Source: Pantoea agglomerans
GTDB taxonomy: Bacteria; Pseudomonadota; Gammaproteobacteria; Enterobacterales; Enterobacteriaceae
NCBI RefSeq assembly: GCF_020149765.1
Contig: NZ_CP083809.1
Coordinates: 2,604,001 to 2,668,000 of the forward strand
DNA length: 64,000 nt
Direction: 5' to 3'
A program made the position numbers and the translations under genes. Below are positions 62,676 to 64,000 of this stretch, in pieces (position 1 is the stretch's first letter; each line of letters starts with the position of its first letter). The notes under the pieces were generated by a model that worked only from the letters and a program-made list of their open reading frames with translations, made no database searches and had not been told where the DNA came from.

Positions 62676-64000
62676 TGTCCGCTCTGCGTCCTTTCCTGCG
62701 CCTGTTTTTGCGTCATCCGTGGCGGCTGTCGCTGGGCGTGCTGCTCGCTATCGTAACGCTGCTCGCCAGCATCGGCCTGCTGGCGCTGTCGGGCTGGTTC
62801 CTTGCCGCCTCCTCGCTGGCGGGCCTCGCCGGACTCTACAGTTTTAACTATATGCTGCCGGCTGCGGGCGTTCGCGGCGCGGCGATCACACGCACCGCCG
62901 CGCGCTATTTCGAACGGCTGATCAGCCATGACGCCACTTTTCGCGTGCTGCAACACCTGCGCGTCTTTACCTTCAGCCGGCTTATCGCGCTGGCGCCGGG
63001 TCAGCTGGCGGCGTTTCGCCAGGGCGATCTGCTGAACCGTTTTGTTGGCGATGTCGACACGCTCGACCACCTTTATCTGCGGGTCATTGCGCCGCTTGCT
63101 GGCGCGTTCGTGGTAATTGTGGTGGTCACGCTGGGTATCAGCCTGCTGGACGTGCGGCTGGCGCTGACGCTGGGCGGCGTCATGCTGACCACGCTGCTGC
63201 TGTTGCCGCCGCTGTTTTATCAGCTGGGCGCGCCGGCCGGGCGTGCCATTGCGCAGCAGCGCGCGCAGTGGCGCCTGCGGCTGATGCACTGGCTGAGCGG
63301 ACAGGCTGAACTGGCGATTTACGGGCTCTCCGATCGCTGGCGTGAGCAGCTCGACCGCGACGAAGCGCGCTGGCAGAAAGCGCAGCAGCAGCAGCAGCGC
63401 CTGCAGGCGCTGTCGCAAAGCCTGCTGCTGCTGATAAGCGGTGCCACCGTGACGCTGCTGCTGTGGATGAGCGCGGGTAGCCCCTCATCCGGCGCGCTTA
63501 TCGCACTGGTGGTCTTTTGCGCGCTGGCCGCCTTCGAAGCGCTGGGCCCGGTCGCAGGCGCCTTTTTGCCGCTGGCACAGGTGATCGCCGCAGCAGAGCG
63601 CGTCACCGGCATTATCGAGCAGACGCCCGCCATTCGCTTTCCGGCCAGCGCGCGCTGCGCAGCGGGCAGCCTCTCGGTGGCGATCGACAACGTTACTTTC
63701 CGCTATCCGCACCGCCCCGAAGCGGTGCTGGATCGGTTTTCGCTGCAGGTGCGAGCGGGCGAACGCGTAGCGCTGCTCGGCCCCACCGGCTGCGGCAAAT
63801 CCACCCTGCTGTCGCTACTGACGCGCGCCTGGGACACAGAGGCGGGATCGATCGCGCTGCAGGGGATTGCGCTGCACAGCTGGGACGAAAAATCGCTTCG
63901 TCAGCGCATCAGCGTGGTCACCCAGCGTGTGCATCTGTTTAACCAGACGCTGCGCGAGAACCTGCGCGTCGCGCGTCCCGATGCCAGCGATGCGCAGCTC
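62675..64000 (+). CDS. cydC: Cysteine/glutathione ABC exporter subunit CydC, 5' part
   Basis: The first 442 codons of CydC, the partner of CydD; the gene runs past the window end. MSALRPFLRLFLRHPWRLSLGV opens the first helix, GVRGAAITRTAARYFERL and FRQGDLLNRFVGDVDTLD are coupling regions, and Walker A is [14 protein letters not shown] near residue 370. The frame stays open to position 64000. Its ATG shares a base with the cydD TGA, and GGAG lies upstream, so it is coupled to cydD. Confidence 0.95.
   Translation, partial: MSALRPFLRLFLRHPWRLSLGVLLAIVTLLASIGLLALSGWFLAASSLAGLAGLYSFNYMLPAAGVRGAAITRTAARYFERLISHDATFRVLQHLRVFTFSRLIALAPGQLAAFRQGDLLNRFVGDVDTLDHLYLRVIAPLAGAFVVIVVVTLGISLLDVRLALTLGGVMLTTLLLLPPLFYQLGAPAGRAIAQQRAQWRLRLMHWLSGQAELAIYGLSDRWREQLDRDEARWQKAQQQQQRLQALSQSLLLLISGATVTLLLWMSAGSPSSGALIALVVFCALAAFEALGPVAGAFLPLAQVIAAAERVTGIIEQTPAIRFPASARCAAGSLSVAIDNVTFRYPHRPEAVLDRFSLQVRAGERVALLGPTGCGKSTLLSLLTRAWDTEAGSIALQGIALHSWDEKSLRQRISVVTQRVHLFNQTLRENLRVARPDASDAQL

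Overview
The window is ordinary chromosomal DNA of an enteric gammaproteobacterium (Enterobacterales). G+C is high (high fifties percent by eye). The gene order matches the Escherichia coli K-12 stretch from pyrD through ompF and mukFEB to cydDC almost gene for gene, and the proteins are clearly orthologous. Together with the lineage-specific gaps and insertions, this suggests an Erwiniaceae-type genome such as Pantoea, Mixta or Erwinia. That family placement is an inference; the order-level placement is firm. I see no tRNA, rRNA, CRISPR array, insertion sequence or prophage.

Layout. (1) 1-4073: the 5' end of pyrD, then an accessory minus-strand module of two GT2 glycosyltransferases flanking a Wzx-type flippase. 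It sits where E. coli K-12 carries the elf/ycb fimbrial operon. (2) 4074-9106: a 0.78 kb spacer and the ssuEADCB alkanesulfonate operon. (3) 9107-9288: a palindromic intergenic repeat and a terminator, then pepN facing ssuB. (4) 12146-17772: pncB, asnS, an OmpF-type porin and aspC on the plus strand. (5) 17860-21074: gloC, mepK and ldtD (detoxification and peptidoglycan 3-3 crosslink turnover). (6) 21228-28501: cmoM-mukF-mukE-mukB, the MukBEF condensin operon. (7) 28627-37697: elyC, ycbJ, and the envelope cluster ycaI / msbA-lpxK / ycaQ / ycaR-kdsB. (8) 37903-43412: ihfB, rpsA, cmk, aroA, serC. (9) 43724-49957: ycaO and the anaerobic formate module focA-pflB-pflA. (10) 50018-59269: ycaD, then serS-rarA-lolA-ftsK and lrp on the minus strand. 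(11) 59797-64000: trxB, cydD and the 5' part of cydC.

How the genes work together. Several operons are tightly coupled through 4-nt start/stop overlaps: GT2/wzx, ssuC/ssuB, mukE/mukB, cmoM/mukF, msbA/lpxK and ycaR/kdsB. cydD/cydC overlap by 1 nt. Envelope building is a theme: lipid A and Kdo (msbA, lpxK, kdsB), peptidoglycan (ldtD, mepK, elyC), lipoprotein sorting (lolA), a porin, and the accessory glycan module. Chromosome handling is another: mukBEF, ftsK, ihfB, rarA, lrp. The anaerobic/redox genes are focA-pflBA, trxB and cydDC.

Novelty. Most of the window is conserved core genome. The only real candidate for an undescribed system is the GT2-Wzx-GT2 module at 353-4073. Lesser items are the 109-bp palindromic repeat at 9130-9238, the unusual porin loops and promoter inverted repeat, the low-complexity FtsK linker, the degenerate kinase YcbJ, and several candidate regulatory inverted repeats.
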